From Chaunax sp. Z400 (lineage: Eukaryota; Chordata; Actinopteri; Lophiiformes; Chaunacidae), in the NCBI GenBank assembly GCA_037577475.1, contig CM075197.1, positions 26,257,150 to 26,321,149 of the forward strand: DNA of 64,000 nt, read 5' to 3'. Within the stretch, counting starts at the first letter, position 1. Each line of letters starts with the position of its first letter. A program made the position numbers and the translations under genes. The notes beneath the pieces are model-generated. The model ran no database searches. It had not been told where the DNA came from and saw only the letters and a list, made by a program, of their open reading frames with translations. Of this stretch, positions 1 through 10,851 are shown in pieces.

Positions 1-324
1 GTTGTGAATAATTGATCCCATATTTTCTTAATGCTTTCGATCTCCCCCGTCACTGGCAGCCTCTTCTAACGGCTCCTCTGGGATCCCACTTCATTGACTC
101 TTCTTAAATTGCTTGACTGGATTCTGTCCAAGAAAAAGCCACCCAGAGACAGCGAGTACATCCCACGACTGTTCATTATAGATGGATCAGCTCTCCAGAC
201 AAACGGGGCGTGCCGACCCTTGATTACGTTGGACTACTTGATTGATTTCCTGCGGGACGGGACAATGCTACGAGGGCTCATCTGTGATTCAAGGCCTCTG
301 ATTTTTCTTTCCCCCTCCCCCCAG
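1..324 (+). other. elac2: elac2 intron (partial)
   Basis: This sequence lies directly upstream of the first recognisable elac2 exon and ends in a pyrimidine-rich tract and AG (323-324), a good splice acceptor. An open tract at 94-345 reads through but matches nothing I know in tRNase Z, and it runs across the acceptor in a frame that does not carry the conserved exon. I treat it as intron. The preceding elac2 exon, expected to encode the GWKVVYSGDTMPCE-type segment, is not present and must lie before the window. Confidence 0.7.
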
Positions 325-403
325 GAAAAAATGCGACCTTATTGATCCACGAGGCGACGCTGGAAGACGGGCTGGAGGAAGATGCAGTGGAGAAAAGGCA
401 CAG
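325..403 (+). CDS. elac2: elac2 coding exon carrying the HEAT motif
   Basis: This is a 79-nt exon. Its first two bases (GA) complete a Gly codon begun upstream. It then encodes 25 codons from KNATLLIHEATLEDG to EEDAVEKRH and leaves AG of a Ser codon. The HEAT tetrapeptide is typical of long tRNase Z and replaces the HST loop of the short form. The donor is CAG|GTGAGT at 403/404. Confidence 0.95.
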
Positions 404-1501
404 GTGAGTAAAATAAGCCATTAGAAAGTGGCTTCAGTGTGGGAAAATGGATGGAGAAGAAATGCAGCAGTGCTTTTACTGGCTGTTTTGAGACTGCAGT
501 TATTTCTGAGTGCATCTCACAGATATTGGCATTGATTTTCGGCCCGTTTTATGGCGTCAGAGTGAGCGTCTGTCTTCACAAAAGCATCTTTTATGTCCAC
601 AGAAAACAATAGTCTCATTTAAAGTTTTTCTCCGAAAGAGGCGGATCATAAATCTCTGACTTCGTGCTTCACGTTCTCTGACAGCACGACCTCCCAGGCC
701 ATCGGCATCGGCATGAGGATGAACGCCGAGTACATCATGCTGAACCACTTCAGCCAGCGCTACGCAAAGATCCCCCTGTTCAGGGAAGACTTCATCGACA
801 GAGTCGGGATATCGTTCGACCACATGAGAGTAAGTATCGGGAGCAATACTGATTATTAGTAATCAAGGAGACCTTAATCTGGTATACATGTGAGTACATT
901 TACTCAAGTAAAGTAGAAGTACCTCAAAGCTGAACTCCAATCCACGACATTTTAGATGTAAATAAGTCTTTTTAATTTACTTTTTCTCTATTACGTTTAT
1001 TTGATTACTTCAGTTTCTAGTTACTGTAAAGATTTAGATTTTAATACAAAATATTAATGAATTCTCATGAACAATTATGATGTATTATTATCCACCAGGT
1101 ATATACTGTAACTGTATATACTGTAATCGCTCTGTTCAGACATCTGTCTAAATATTTTTTGTTCTGCGTAACTAAAAAAAAGTTTAAATATTTTTCATGA
1201 AACTTGAGGTGGTGCCTTTTGGACCTGGTTCTGTCACAGTTTCCTCCTTTGTCTCTTTTTACAGATTCGCTTTGGAGACTTTAAAACCCTCCCCAGGCTC
1301 ATTCCCGCACTTAAAACCCTTTTCGCCGAGGAGATCGGTGAGATGGAGGAGAGAAGAGAGCGGAGGGAGCTGAGAAATCCGAGAGGAGTCGGCTCCGAGG
1401 TGAACGGGGAGCAGAGCACGGCCGACGTTAGTCGAAGCGTCAAGAGAGATCAGGAGGAGGCGCACAACAACGTGGAGACGAAGAGACTGAAAGCCAGCTG
1501 A
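325..1501 (+). CDS. elac2: ELAC2, zinc phosphodiesterase / long-form tRNase Z, C-terminal end (three exons, 5' partial)
   Basis: ELAC2 is the long form of tRNase Z, a metallo-beta-lactamase-fold endonuclease that removes the 3' trailer from nuclear and mitochondrial precursor tRNAs. The spliced coding sequence is 325-403, 685-829 and 1265-1501, ending in TGA at 1499-1501. All introns have GT-AG ends and the phases agree: a split Gly codon at the start, a split Ser codon between the first two exons, and a phase-0 join before the last. The spliced product reads KNATLLIHEATLEDGLEE, then MRMNAEYIMLNHFSQRY, then FDHMR-IRFGDFKTLPRLIPA and a charged tail, as in vertebrate ELAC2. Visible catalytic-domain parts are the HEAT motif and the late metal-ligand His in LNHFSQRY. 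About 150 C-terminal residues are seen. The N-terminal pseudo-nuclease half and the HxHADH metal site lie outside the window. The frame is intact, so there is no sign of a pseudogene. Confidence 0.96.
685..829 (+). CDS. elac2: elac2 coding exon carrying the LNHFSQRY metal-ligand motif
   Basis: This is a 145-nt exon. Its first base completes the split Ser codon, and 48 full codons follow, starting TTSQAIGIGMRMNAEY. The His of LNHFSQRY corresponds to the last metal-binding His of the beta-lactamase fold. The exon ends at HMR before GTAAGT at 830. The acceptor is TTCTCTGACAG at 674-684. Confidence 0.95.
885..1025. repeat. Dispersed fish repeat relic in elac2 intron ('TTTACTCAAGTA' family)
   Basis: The stretch reads GAGTACATTTACTCAAGTA followed by AAGTAGAAGTACCTCAAA and a T-rich continuation. 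This resembles an abundant fish repeat whose copies begin with TTTACTCAAGTACTG. A second relic with TTTACTCAAGTATTG lies at 42585-42695. Family assignment rests on recall and the ends are approximate. Confidence 0.5.
1265..1501 (+). CDS. elac2: elac2 last coding exon and stop
   Basis: This exon encodes 78 codons plus TGA, in phase 0. It starts IRFGDFKTLPRLIPALK, the conserved end of the catalytic domain, then runs into EEIGEMEERRERRELR and a lysine-, arginine- and glutamate-rich tail ending KRLKAS. The tail is poorly conserved between species, and human ELAC2 has a similar charged C-terminus. The acceptor TTTTTACAG lies at 1256-1264. Confidence 0.95.
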   Translation: MRFGDFKTLPRLIPALKTLFAEEIGEMEERRERRELRNPRGVGSEVNGEQSTADVSRSVKRDQEEAHNNVETKRLKAS

Positions 1502-1680
1502 ATGTCAGCAGGGAGGAGTCCAGTTATTTAATTTAAATGAGTTTTTATTTGGCCCGTGTGGCTTCATTTAGGAAAACGTGTGTATATTTCTCTCTCTAGC
1601 GAACGAAGCTACGCTACCGTATGAAAAGAGTTTTTGTTTTTTTTGTTAAACAGAATAAAAGAATACCTAACAGTCTGTTT
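1502..1680 (+). other. elac2: elac2 3' untranslated region with polyadenylation signal
   Basis: Non-coding sequence follows the TGA. A canonical AATAAA lies at 1654-1659, about 150 nt past the stop, and GT-rich sequence follows from about 1674 (GTCTGTTT and TGTCCAGTTTGTTTTC). Cleavage is therefore expected near 1670-1680. A T-rich run at 1631-1645 precedes the signal. Confidence 0.75.
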
Positions 1681-2429
1681 CAAAGATGTCCAGTTTGTTT
1701 TCTTTGGAATAAGTCACTGAACAGGTGAATCTATTAATGTAAAAGAAGCAAATGTTAAAAACCTCTCTCTCAACTCTTCTGTTGCCCGAGATCCACACTT
1801 ACATGAAATTCCATCAAAATATTGTCATCATTTTGAGATAAATAAACCAACATGGATGATCACATGACCTCCTCCAACAAGCTGCTCTACAATCCTCCCA
1901 AAAGCCACCTGGTAACTGCAGACGCTCCTCACAACATGGCTGGGAATCACTGACCACATGGTTGTAGTCCCTGTTCGGTCCACATGGGGGCTTCAGTGAA
2001 CCGTCAAAGCTCACATCCACTAGTCACAGGGGCCTGAAGGAAGAAAAAAAAAAAAACAGCAAACAGAAAATAAATCTCCTGAGGAGCGACTTATTATCTT
2101 CTGCCATGTGTTGTTGTGTGGCTGCAGGAATCTTCTCCGTTCAGAGCAACAAAAGGACGAAGCATTTCTGCACCGGGTCACATCTTTAAAACCATCAGGA
2201 AAAAACTGAACGTGTCGGGGATTGTTGAGCATCTTTAATGAGGTGTAGCTCGTTAATGTAGCTGCTGATGTGACAGGTCAACATATTCTGTCGAGCGTCT
2301 GCAGGCATGAACCTTTTCAATTATAGTGAAGAACTAAACCCCCACCAGAGGGAACATTTCACCACTGCCTCGTTCTCCAGCACTGGGTTGTGATTTTTAA
2401 CCCCATGTTTACATTAAAAGGGTCAAATT
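1681..2429. other. Intergenic, no gene recognised
   Basis: Only short chance reading frames occur here. I recognise no repeat family with confidence. An A-run lies at 2044-2055. Confidence 0.5.
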
Positions 2430-3228
2430 TATTATGAGGTCAAGGTCAAAGAGTTATTCAGATATTAGTGGTTCGAGCAGAATAGTCCTTATGTAGGCTG
2501 GCGGTGTGTTTGGGGTCCTGTTGAAGAACTAATGGTGGTCCCACTAAACCAGATGGGATTGGCACGTTGCTGTGGAATGCTGTCGTAGTGACACTGGTGA
2601 AGTGAGCCTTCAATTTTGAATGAATCACCAACAGTTTCATCAGCAAAACCTCCCACACACCATCACACCTCCTCCTCCTCCTCCTCCTCCATGCTTCATG
2701 GTGGGAAGGAACCACACATTGATTCCCTTCCTCTGTTTCTCACAAAAGACACGGCTGCAACCAAAAGCATCACATTTAGACTCATCAGACCAAAGGACAG
2801 AATTCCTCTGGTTTTTCTAGGCCAAAGTGATTCTTGTCTAGTTACTAGCCTCCCTCAGTCGTAGCTTCTTCGCAGCAGTTCCATCGTGAAGACCTGATTC
2901 ACTCCGTCTCCTCTGGACAGCTGATGCTGAGATGGATCTGCTACTGAACTCTAAGGTGCTGTTGATTGGTGATTTCTGAGGCTGGTAACTGATCGACTTC
3001 TATCTTGGGTCTTCCTCTCCTGGGCCGATCCTCATGAGACTCAGTGTCTTCACAGCGTTTGATGGTTTTTGCTAATACACTTGATAAATTCTAAGTTCTT
3101 GCAATTTTCCAGATTGACCGACCTTCATGACCTTCCATAATATGAATTACTACAGCTGTCGATTAGAGCTATTTTCTGTACACCAACACCACCTCCTCAC
3201 AACGTAGCTGATAGTGTCAAACTCATTA
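2430..3228 (-). mobile_element. Tc1-like (Tc1/mariner) DNA transposon relic, reverse orientation
   Basis: Read on the minus strand, this is a decayed Tc1-like transposase. The frame at 2458-2715 ends a segment reading VLQQDPKHTASLHKDY, which corresponds to the Tc1 hallmark QQDNDPKHTS with two residues missing at the catalytic Asp region. Further along, + strand stretches such as ATTTAGACTCATCAGACCAA (2770-2789) and TTTCTGAGGCTGGTAACTGA (2971-2990) match the reverse complement of the DNA-binding half and 5' region common in fish Tc1-like elements. The reading frame is broken by stops and deletions. I did not find an intact pair of inverted terminal repeats. A CCT microsatellite sits inside. 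Confidence 0.85.
2668..2690. repeat. (CCT)n microsatellite
   Basis: This is an uninterrupted CCT run of about 7.7 units inside the Tc1-like relic, so it probably expanded after the insertion. Confidence 0.9.
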
Positions 3229-3330
3229 AAGGCCCATTTATGCTCCCCCTACATATGGAAATGGATACGGCCGTACTTAACGGTCTATCCAGGTTGTTAA
3301 ATCCATATTTAGAGTGGGATGACTGGGATT
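3226..3330. repeat. MITE-like fragment ('TTAAAGGCCCATTTATGCTC' end)
   Basis: The block opens TTAAAGGCCCATTTATGCTC and contains CGG- and CGTAC-rich sequence. A similar opening, TTAAGGCCCATTTATTCTC, occurs at 30640. The TTAA start would suit a Harbinger-like element with a 3-bp target duplication, but the other terminus was not found. It abuts the end of the Tc1-like relic. Confidence 0.45.
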
Positions 3331-4280
3331 TTGCAGACTTTTGCGTTGACTGAAAAAAGGTTAAGAAATGCTTTTATTATAGTCTGAAAAATATTTTAGT
3401 GAACTTTTTAGCTCTAAAATTAGTCGGCCGCCATTGTGAGTCCTGCTTTGAAACGGCCTCATGAACTAAAATTAGACGTCTGCTCAAATATAAACCAGGA
3501 TTTTGTTACTTCATAGTTGATTTCTCAAATAAATCATATTCTAGTGTTCTGTCTAGCTCTAGAAGGAGAAAGTTCATGTAAATGGAGCTCAGCGACCTCA
3601 GATCGAACTGTAAAATTACGCAGAACTGGCCAACTATGATGATGATGATGTCATTAGTCGTCTGCTGATTTATTCATGTTTAAAATATCACACATTTAAC
3701 CTTTAAGGTTAATAAATAAAAAGAGGAAGATGTTTCCCACCATCTGGTCCTGAGACGAGCAGCAGCCATTAAAACATGACCTCATCAAAGCGACTGACAC
3801 CTGCCTCATTCAGGTCTGTCATTGGTTATTTGGTGTGGAATGAAAGGAGACAGATCTGAGTGGACCGATCAGACACGCCTCCTCCAACTGAATCCTCAAG
3901 TCAATTATGCAGCGTGCTCGCCTCTCTTCACATTTTCTGCCTGGCTGCTGATGCAGAGCGTCCCCCCGTTCTGCTCTGAGGTAATATGAGGGGACTCTGA
4001 TTGGAGGTCAGGGTCCTGTCAAACGGACAGGTTGGTTCTATCGCGTTCCATCCTGGCTGATCTGACCGGGGTTCCTGTTTTACTGTGAGCCGTCAGCTGT
4101 CACCTCAGATCTTCTCCAGATCTTCATCCAGGACGCTCAGACACCTTCATCCATCCCACGGCAAAAAGCTGGAACACAGGGCATTAATATATAATATGGA
4201 GTCCTGTCTGGGTTAGCCTCTAGCTGCCTCTGCATCAACAGACTGGCAGAGAGACAAACCTCAGGGGCCAACAAAGCACT
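3331..4280. other. Intergenic, no gene recognised
   Basis: No exon-like frame and no certain repeat family were seen in this stretch. Confidence 0.5.
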
Positions 4281-4676
4281 GGATCTCACCTGGCCCTCAC
4301 CTGTTCCCTACCTGGATCTCACCTGGCCCTCACCTGTTCCTTACCTGGATCTCACCTGTTCCCTACCTGGATCTCACCTGGCTCTCACCTGGATCTCACC
4401 TGGCCCTCACCTGTTCCCTACCTGGATCTCACCTGGCTCTCAACTGGATCTCACCTGGCCCTCACCTGTTCCCTACCTGGATCTCACCTGGCTCTCACCT
4501 GGATCTCACCTGGCCCTCACCTGTTCCCTACCTGGATCTCACCTGGCTCTCACCTGGATCTCACCTGGCCCTCACCTGTTCCCTACCTGGATCTCACCTG
4601 GCCCTCACCTGTTCCCTACCTGGATCTCACCTGTTCCCTACCTGGATCTCACCTGGATCTCACCTGGATCTCAGGT
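4281..4676. repeat. 11-bp-phased minisatellite, 36 units, rich in CACCTG
   Basis: Exactly 36 units of 11 bp run without any insertion or deletion. Four unit types occur: GGATCTCACCT (16, the last ending CAGGT), GGCCCTCACCT (7), GTTCCCTACCT (9, one with a C-to-T change) and GGCTCTCACCT (4, one with CAACT). From 4391 to 4555 a five-unit order of 55 bp repeats three times. Because each unit starts with G, 25 unit junctions spell CACCTG. Confidence 0.97.
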
Positions 4677-4789
4677 TTAGGTTTTGAGATATGGTGACTG
4701 ATGGATTTTATTTATTATTCTGTTTATTCTGTAGGGAATAAGGATGAACTTCAGTAACTCTACATCTTGTTTACACCTTAGGATGAGAT

Positions 4790-5505
4790 TGTCATGGTTC
4801 TGGTCCGAGTTTGTTGTTCTTTTTATTTTGAAAGGTTTATGACATGATGTTGTGTCACTGTTTCCAGTTTTATTTTGTTAGCTTCACACTTCCTGTCTTT
4901 GCTGTTATTTCTTTTGCCCTGTTAAACCCTCTGTCCTTTGTTTGTATTTTTGTACTTTTGTGTACTTTCTTTATCTGTCTGCCCCTTTACTTTTCTCTTC
5001 TTTCTCTCCTTTAACATTTTTCCCTCCAGTGTGTGATTATCTTGATTTTCTCCTCCTCCCTGCTCCACCTGTTCGTCATCCCCTCGTTATCCCAGTGTAT
5101 TTAGACTGTGTGATTCCAGTTTGTCACTGATGTCTGGGCACATTTTCCTGCCATTGTTCCTTGTGTTTTTAGTGATTTCTTTGTGTTTATTCTGGTTTTT
5201 CTGACTTGGTTTTGTTTCCTGATTGTTGCCTTTACTGATATTGCCTGTATTTACTGATATTGCCTGTATTTACTGATATTGCCTGTATTTACTGATATTG
5301 CCTGTATTTACTGATATTGCCTGTATCTGGACTCTGAGCCTGCCTTATACCTTTTTGTCTCTGTTGCCTGTGTTAGACGGCCTTATGGTTTTAACCCTGG
5401 ACTGTTTTTTGATTTAAGGAATAAAATCTTAACCAGTGTCTCTGCTGTATGTCTGCTCTTGGCTCCTCACATTTCTGGCTGTGAAACCTGACAGAGATGT
5501 AGTCG
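4790..5505. repeat. Dispersed repeat, fish family of unknown class, long copy
   Basis: The block starts near GTCATGGTTCTGGTCC and ends near GAAACCTGACAGA. It contains CTCCTCCCTGCTCCACCTGT, GTTCGTCATC and a late AATAAAATCTTAACC. A second, shorter copy at 11125-11360 shares the CTCCTCCCTG-CCACCTGTT-GTCATC core and the GTGTGATTAT-type segment before it. The layout resembles the 3' part of a fish retroelement, but I cannot name the family. Confidence 0.6.
5231..5325. repeat. Perfect 5 x 19-bp tandem repeat
   Basis: Five identical consecutive copies of TTTACTGATATTGCCTGTA lie inside the dispersed repeat. Perfect identity suggests recent expansion. Confidence 0.97.
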
Positions 5506-6270
5506 TAGAGAAAATGACACTTTTCATTGGAACTGAGTGTTATTGCACTATGCTGTATATGTTCCCTCTTATCTCTGCACGTTTTCTGTACTAGCTAAGA
5601 TTTACATTCTTAGATCTGGAAACATCTTGTTATATAGCTCATTTTAATTGTTTTAAAATTTGTTTTATTTATTTCTGGACTGGAAAAAAAATATATTTTT
5701 AAGATTCATTCCATTCCATTCAGCTGAATATAGGCTGAAGAGGGTTTGCATCCTGTCCCACCTTTTCTGAAATCACCTGAAAAGACATAAAGCAACTGGA
5801 CAAAATCAGAGAAGAAGACGGAAACAGGAGGATCAACCAGGACAGGAAATATGGAGTAAACCCAGCCAGGAGTGTCCTGCTGGAGAATCATACAGCTGGG
5901 TGTGTGTGAAGGTCATCATGTGTGACAACCTCTCCACACTCTGTCGACTCTGACATGAACTGTAGAAATAAAGTCGACCGCTGTGGTGGAAAAATGAGCT
6001 TTTCTCCCAGAAACATCGGCTGAATGGGATCCAAACTGTACAAAATAAACATTCTGGTGCGAATCTTCCTGTGGATGGAGACACTGCTGCACACAGCTGT
6101 CAACCGGCTGCAGCTATTAACTGGAGGATTGTGTGTCTGAACCGAAACCAGACAGGAGGAGAATAACAGCAAACTGCACATCAAAACCTTCCATCCCTCT
6201 GCATCCAGTCCATCCAGACATCCTGACCGGAGAAGAAGCCGGTCCTGAAGTCTGTCCATCCTGAGGTCTG
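5506..6270. other. Intergenic, no gene recognised
   Basis: Minus-strand frames of up to 123 aa occur here, but they overlap one another and have no family resemblance. They look like chance frames. Confidence 0.5.

Positions 6271-6303
<33 letters not shown>
6271..6303. repeat. (ATA)11 microsatellite
   Basis: This is an uninterrupted ATA/TAT run of 33 bp. Confidence 0.95.
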
Positions 6304-6305
<2 letters not shown>

Positions 6306-6549
6306 AGGCATTATTGTGCATTTTTCTAAGCCTCCGGTTTCTTTCTTTCTTGCTATATTTCAGATTATGTGTTCAACCACAGGTGGAAATAGTCCCCAAC
6401 AGAAGCACCGTTTCCTCCTGTTTGTTAAAAACCACAGAGACCAGTTTAATCACTGAGCCTTTTAAAAATGTACTGGTGTGTATTTATGAGGCTGTAGAAC
6501 TAATGGACTTCAAACAGAGGGGATAAGAAAATACTGTTAACACGTTGTT

Positions 6550-6566
6550 ACCTCCAACAAGGAGGT
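6550..6566. repeat. Short perfect hairpin, terminus of a dispersed repeat
   Basis: The sequence is ACCTCCAACAAGGAGGT, a 6-bp stem with a 5-base loop. Its exact reverse complement occurs at 10013-10029. In fish genomes this hairpin often ends a repeat whose body carries CGGTCCTGTAGTTTTTGC, a form of which is present at 17520-17650. Confidence 0.6.
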
Positions 6567-7569
6567 GTCTAATTGTTGGTTGGCTTTTCTGCCATAATAG
6601 AAGGGTTGGGCACGGAGGAAGAAAGAACCCAGGATGCAAAACAGCAGCGTGAAAGAACTAAAGGAAGAGAGATAAAAGAGTCATATTTAAAAAGACGACA
6701 GCAACATGATGACGATGAAGGTGTGTCGCTGTGCTATTGGTTAGATGTGAGCATCTGATGAGAACAGACTGAGAGAGCAGGAAAATAAGAAATAAAGTAA
6801 AGCCTGAGTGTCAAAGGTTTCCTGACTGAACTTATGCTGGAGCTTCATTTCAGTCCCTGTTCCTTTATAGGTGTGACTGAGTCTATTTGGGGCGTGGCAG
6901 GAAGTTGTCTTTGCTTTACAAGCCTTTTGTTTTTGCTCAGATCATATTTGGTCATCTTGACGCTCTGATGTGAACAAATCTGACCTCTGAAACGACATGC
7001 AAGTATATTTGTGCACCAACAACAAAAAACGTCGTATTTGTGAGACGACTCCTGGTATTCAGACCGAAATGCAGGCTTTAGTAGTGAATGTATGACCTCA
7101 AGTCGGATATGAACCCGATCCAGGACCACATATGAAAGTGACTCAGTTCTAGTCTGAAAAGATTAGATTTTGTTGTTTAAACCACCCTGAAAAAAAAAGA
7201 CTTCCGTGACATTAAGGCAAAAATAAATGGAATTGAGTCACTTCAGCTTCAGTCGACTGAATCAGGTAAACCTCACATCTCTACATCATTATCAAGAAGC
7301 TCTTTTTGCTCCAGTTTTTTGGTCTCTTTGTGTCAGATCTCAGCGTTTGAGCTTCGTCCACCTCCACGGCGGCGTTTTCTCCCCGCCGCATCAGAAACAG
7401 GCTTCCCTCTCTTCTCGATGCCGCCTCACACCTGTGATGAGGAGCAGGAAAACCCGTCCTTCATCACACGGCATCCCTGTGGCGCTCCTGTACGTTCCTG
7501 CCTCTCTGAAGAGAGAAGGCTCCGGTTTGGATGAATCAAGATGAACCGTCAGTAATAAGCTCTCCTCCA

Positions 7570-7590
7570 GGAGGAGGAGGAGGAGGAGGA
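7570..7590. repeat. (GGA)n microsatellite
   Basis: This is an uninterrupted GGA run of about 7 units. Confidence 0.9.
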
Positions 7591-8332
7591 ATGTGAAAAT
7601 TTCCTCTTTTTTCCCCCACAAATGCTAATCAGTGAGCAGCTGAAAAAAAGGTGGGTATAGAGAGAGAGAGGCAGCATTTCTTCACTGCAGAGCAGAGAAG
7701 AAGAGGATGATCACGCTCTGCAGTGGCTTCTGTGTGGAGATGCAGGGGAGATAAACACAGAACTCCCCCTTTGGGGAGGCAGACAGACAAAGACAGATTA
7801 TCTCCCCTAACAGCAACAAACCAGAGAGGTTGATTCAAGAAGATAATTAAGACCTCAGCCTCATGCCAGACTAAAATCCTGAATATTCACAAGTTTACAT
7901 GTTTGATTCCCTGCAGAGCAGCGTGTTTGTGTGAATCTGATCTGAACATCCCAGATTAAAGACGGTGAATCAGAAAACAAGAGATTATCACAGGATTTAG
8001 TGCAGCAGATGAAGAGTGTGGAAACAGAAGCATGAAATGATTTAAAGCGACGCCGACATGCTGCCTCTACTACAAATTAAAAGCACAGGGTGTGATGGTG
8101 ATGATGGCTGTTGATGTTTCCACAGAGAAGATGAAGGTGAAGTTTTTATTTATCCAATGAAGAAAAACGCCTCTAACTATGGATCCACTTGTGATGAATC
8201 TAAATGCACGTTGCCAAAAGTAAAACGTGCAAATGTCAAGATGTTCCACCACTATATGCACCATTAGATCCAGAGCTATGAGCTTGATTCTGGATCAGGC
8301 CTGAATTAACGAGGCCTGTTGGGCCTTGGTGG

Positions 8333-8364
8333 AGGGATGAAGGGATGAAGGGATGAAGGGATGG
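8333..8364. repeat. 4 x 8-bp tandem repeat (AGGGATGA)
   Basis: Four consecutive octamers occur, the last with one change (AGGGATGG). Confidence 0.95.
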
Positions 8365-10012
8365 AGAGATGGACTCTACAGATTGATATTATAGTTAGAA
8401 TATTCAAATGTTTTAATCTGGAAAGCACCTAAAATACAATTTAGTCACAAACTGACTTCTGGAATGTGAACAAACAACCTACAGTCTGTATAATCAGAAA
8501 CACACACAGTTCTGGTTCTGTCTCTGCCGTCACCCCCCTTTTAAAGACAAGGAGACCTCCAGCAGGAGCAGCCGACACCTCCTCTGCTCCTGCATTATAA
8601 ACTACTGACCTGCTCATTGTTTAGTCACATAAACATTCAGTCTCCCTGTTTGTCCTTCTGTTGAGCTGCGATGTGACGACTCATCATGTTTGAGTTTTGT
8701 TCTGCAGGAATATGCTGAGTCACCGTCTGCTCTCCATCTGTCAGCCCTCACCTTTCACCTGTCCCAACTCAGCATCAACAGAAGAATGTAAATGTGTGAC
8801 GGCAGCATTTAGATCATGTTTTGCATGTGGATACAAACACAATGAGAAACAAATGAATGTTTCTATAAAACAGACCCAACTGTTTGTGAGCCGGGGGGGA
8901 ATTTTTTTCATTTATCACAGGGACGAATCAGGAATGGAAAAAATAAAGGATGTGAGGTTGTTTCTATTCAGGAGAAATGAATGGAGACTTCAGCTGAGGT
9001 AAGGGTTCCTGCTGTGGTGATGAATCGGTGGAGGCTTATTATCACCGAGCAGCGTGGTGATATGATCTCAGCCTTTCCACAAATCCCCGCCTGTGTCCTT
9101 GGTTTAAATTTACAGCATGCTAGAAAAACTTTCCCTGCAGCAGGGCGGATTTTCTTCTGCATGTATGAGTCAAGGTCAGTGACATTTAGCTTGTAAGTCG
9201 GCTTTGCACACATTCATGAAAAGCTCTGAGCTGTTTAATTATGAATATTTGGTTTTAATCTGCCAGATGGTGCAGGACAGCCCTGGAGGTCCAGCCCACA
9301 GGGATCAAGGGTGTTTTGGTCCTCAGCATTGACTGGCAGGTGTATTTCACCTGAGGGCTTGTAGCTGGAGGGCAGCCGGTTATTACGGCTGCAGCATCCA
9401 AGACCTCTTAAGTGCCCTTGAGCAAAATGATGAACTTTAAAGTTGCTCCCTGTGCTCTGACCGCCTTTAAGAAGTCCATATATATGGAAATTACATAGAA
9501 AAAAAAAGATCGCTTTCTGCAGGTTGACAATCATCATAATTAGGCACATTAAATTTATTAAGACATCAACTGGAATCTGGTAACTTGTGATGGGAGGTTA
9601 ATTATTTTTCAGAAAAATGCATTCATTCAAAAACATTTAAAATATTTGTGGAATGCTACTGTTAGCATGTTAGCTGTTACAGTGTACGCTTACATCCCCA
9701 CGTTATTTTCTGTTCCATGAAACACATGGGTCCCGTTCAGATCTGGTGTTGACATCCATCCTGGGTGGTCTGATCACTGGTGAACGGCTCTGAGATCGTC
9801 TGCTCACACCTAACGCCTCCCCGCATGTGATCACTTACCTTTAAACATGTAAATAAACATCACTGGGACAAATGGACACAATATTTACTACACAAAGAAA
9901 TAAACAAGCCCAAATAAGCAGCATTTCACAGAGTATAGCCGGTGAAATTAAAATCTCAACGAGACGTTTTCTGGTTAAATAAAAGGTTAAAAAATATCTG
10001 TTGGTAAAAAAA

Positions 10013-10029
10013 ACCTCCTTGTTGGAGGT
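10013..10029. repeat. Short perfect hairpin, reverse copy of 6550-6566
   Basis: ACCTCCTTGTTGGAGGT is the exact reverse complement of the hairpin at 6550-6566. Confidence 0.6.
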
Positions 10030-10851
10030 AATTAACACCAGAAAGCATCTTTGTCCCGCATCCCATCCCATGACCCCTCCCCCTCCCGGTCATGGTGATT
10101 ATCCATTTATGTTAGAACATATCGACCAGTATTAGATGATACTAAGCAGACTGGTATCTTTCCTTTATTTATGATGAAATCTTTTGACATCCAGGGTTCT
10201 CCATTAAACATTCAGCCTCCTTATTTAATCTCTGTTTATTTCTTCTACGTGTTTCTATGAGTGTAAATGAACTATTTGCATCCTTCTGTTTGCCCAACAT
10301 CAGCCTGGATCATGTTCTTTAGCTGCTGTTGCTTAATTCTCCCTGGAAAAGAAGAAATGGTCGAATAAAAATACAGGAAGTTTCACATTTTCAACTTTCT
10401 CTTGTCTCGGAGGAATAAAACCATTAAAGGCAGATATAAATAAAAGGTTTTTTGTTCAGGTGCAAAACATTTGTTTTCCTGACTCAGAGCCTGATTGAGT
10501 TTTGAAGTTGGACATTTTAAATGTCATTCTGGTTGTCTGCAGGTTGTTTTTGTGTTTACTGATACACAGCTGACTGCTTCTTACATCATGCTTTATTTTT
10601 ACTCTCAGCTTTTCTGTTCTGCCTTTTCCAGCTGCCCTCTCAAAAACCACAGCACTCACACAGGTTAGGGACATATTTTCAGATTAGATCATAATGTGGT
10701 TTTTAAAGACTGGGATCTAACTCTACGTGAGCACTTACCTGCTACTTCGTGGGAACAGGTGATTATATTTTGAGAATAATCCACCCAGCAGTCAGACTCA
10801 CAATTTGAAAAGTATAATATAATAATATATTTTTTGAGTTTGGCCCCGCCC

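Larger units (their letters stand above)
6567..10012. other. Intergenic, no gene; simple repeats only
   Basis: I see no exon. It holds an (AGG)n run at 7570-7590 and a 4-unit AGGGATGA tandem at 8333-8364. Frames of about 100 aa (7227-7544, 8697-9002, 9235-9549) have no recognisable domain, and sequences on both strands are open in the same places. Confidence 0.5.

Noticed and set aside
94..345. 83-codon open frame just before the first elac2 exon
   Set aside because: It runs across the acceptor AG in a frame other than the conserved one, and its product does not resemble tRNase Z.
4281..4676. CRISPR-like array
   Set aside because: The units are contiguous 11-mers without spacers, and the DNA is vertebrate.
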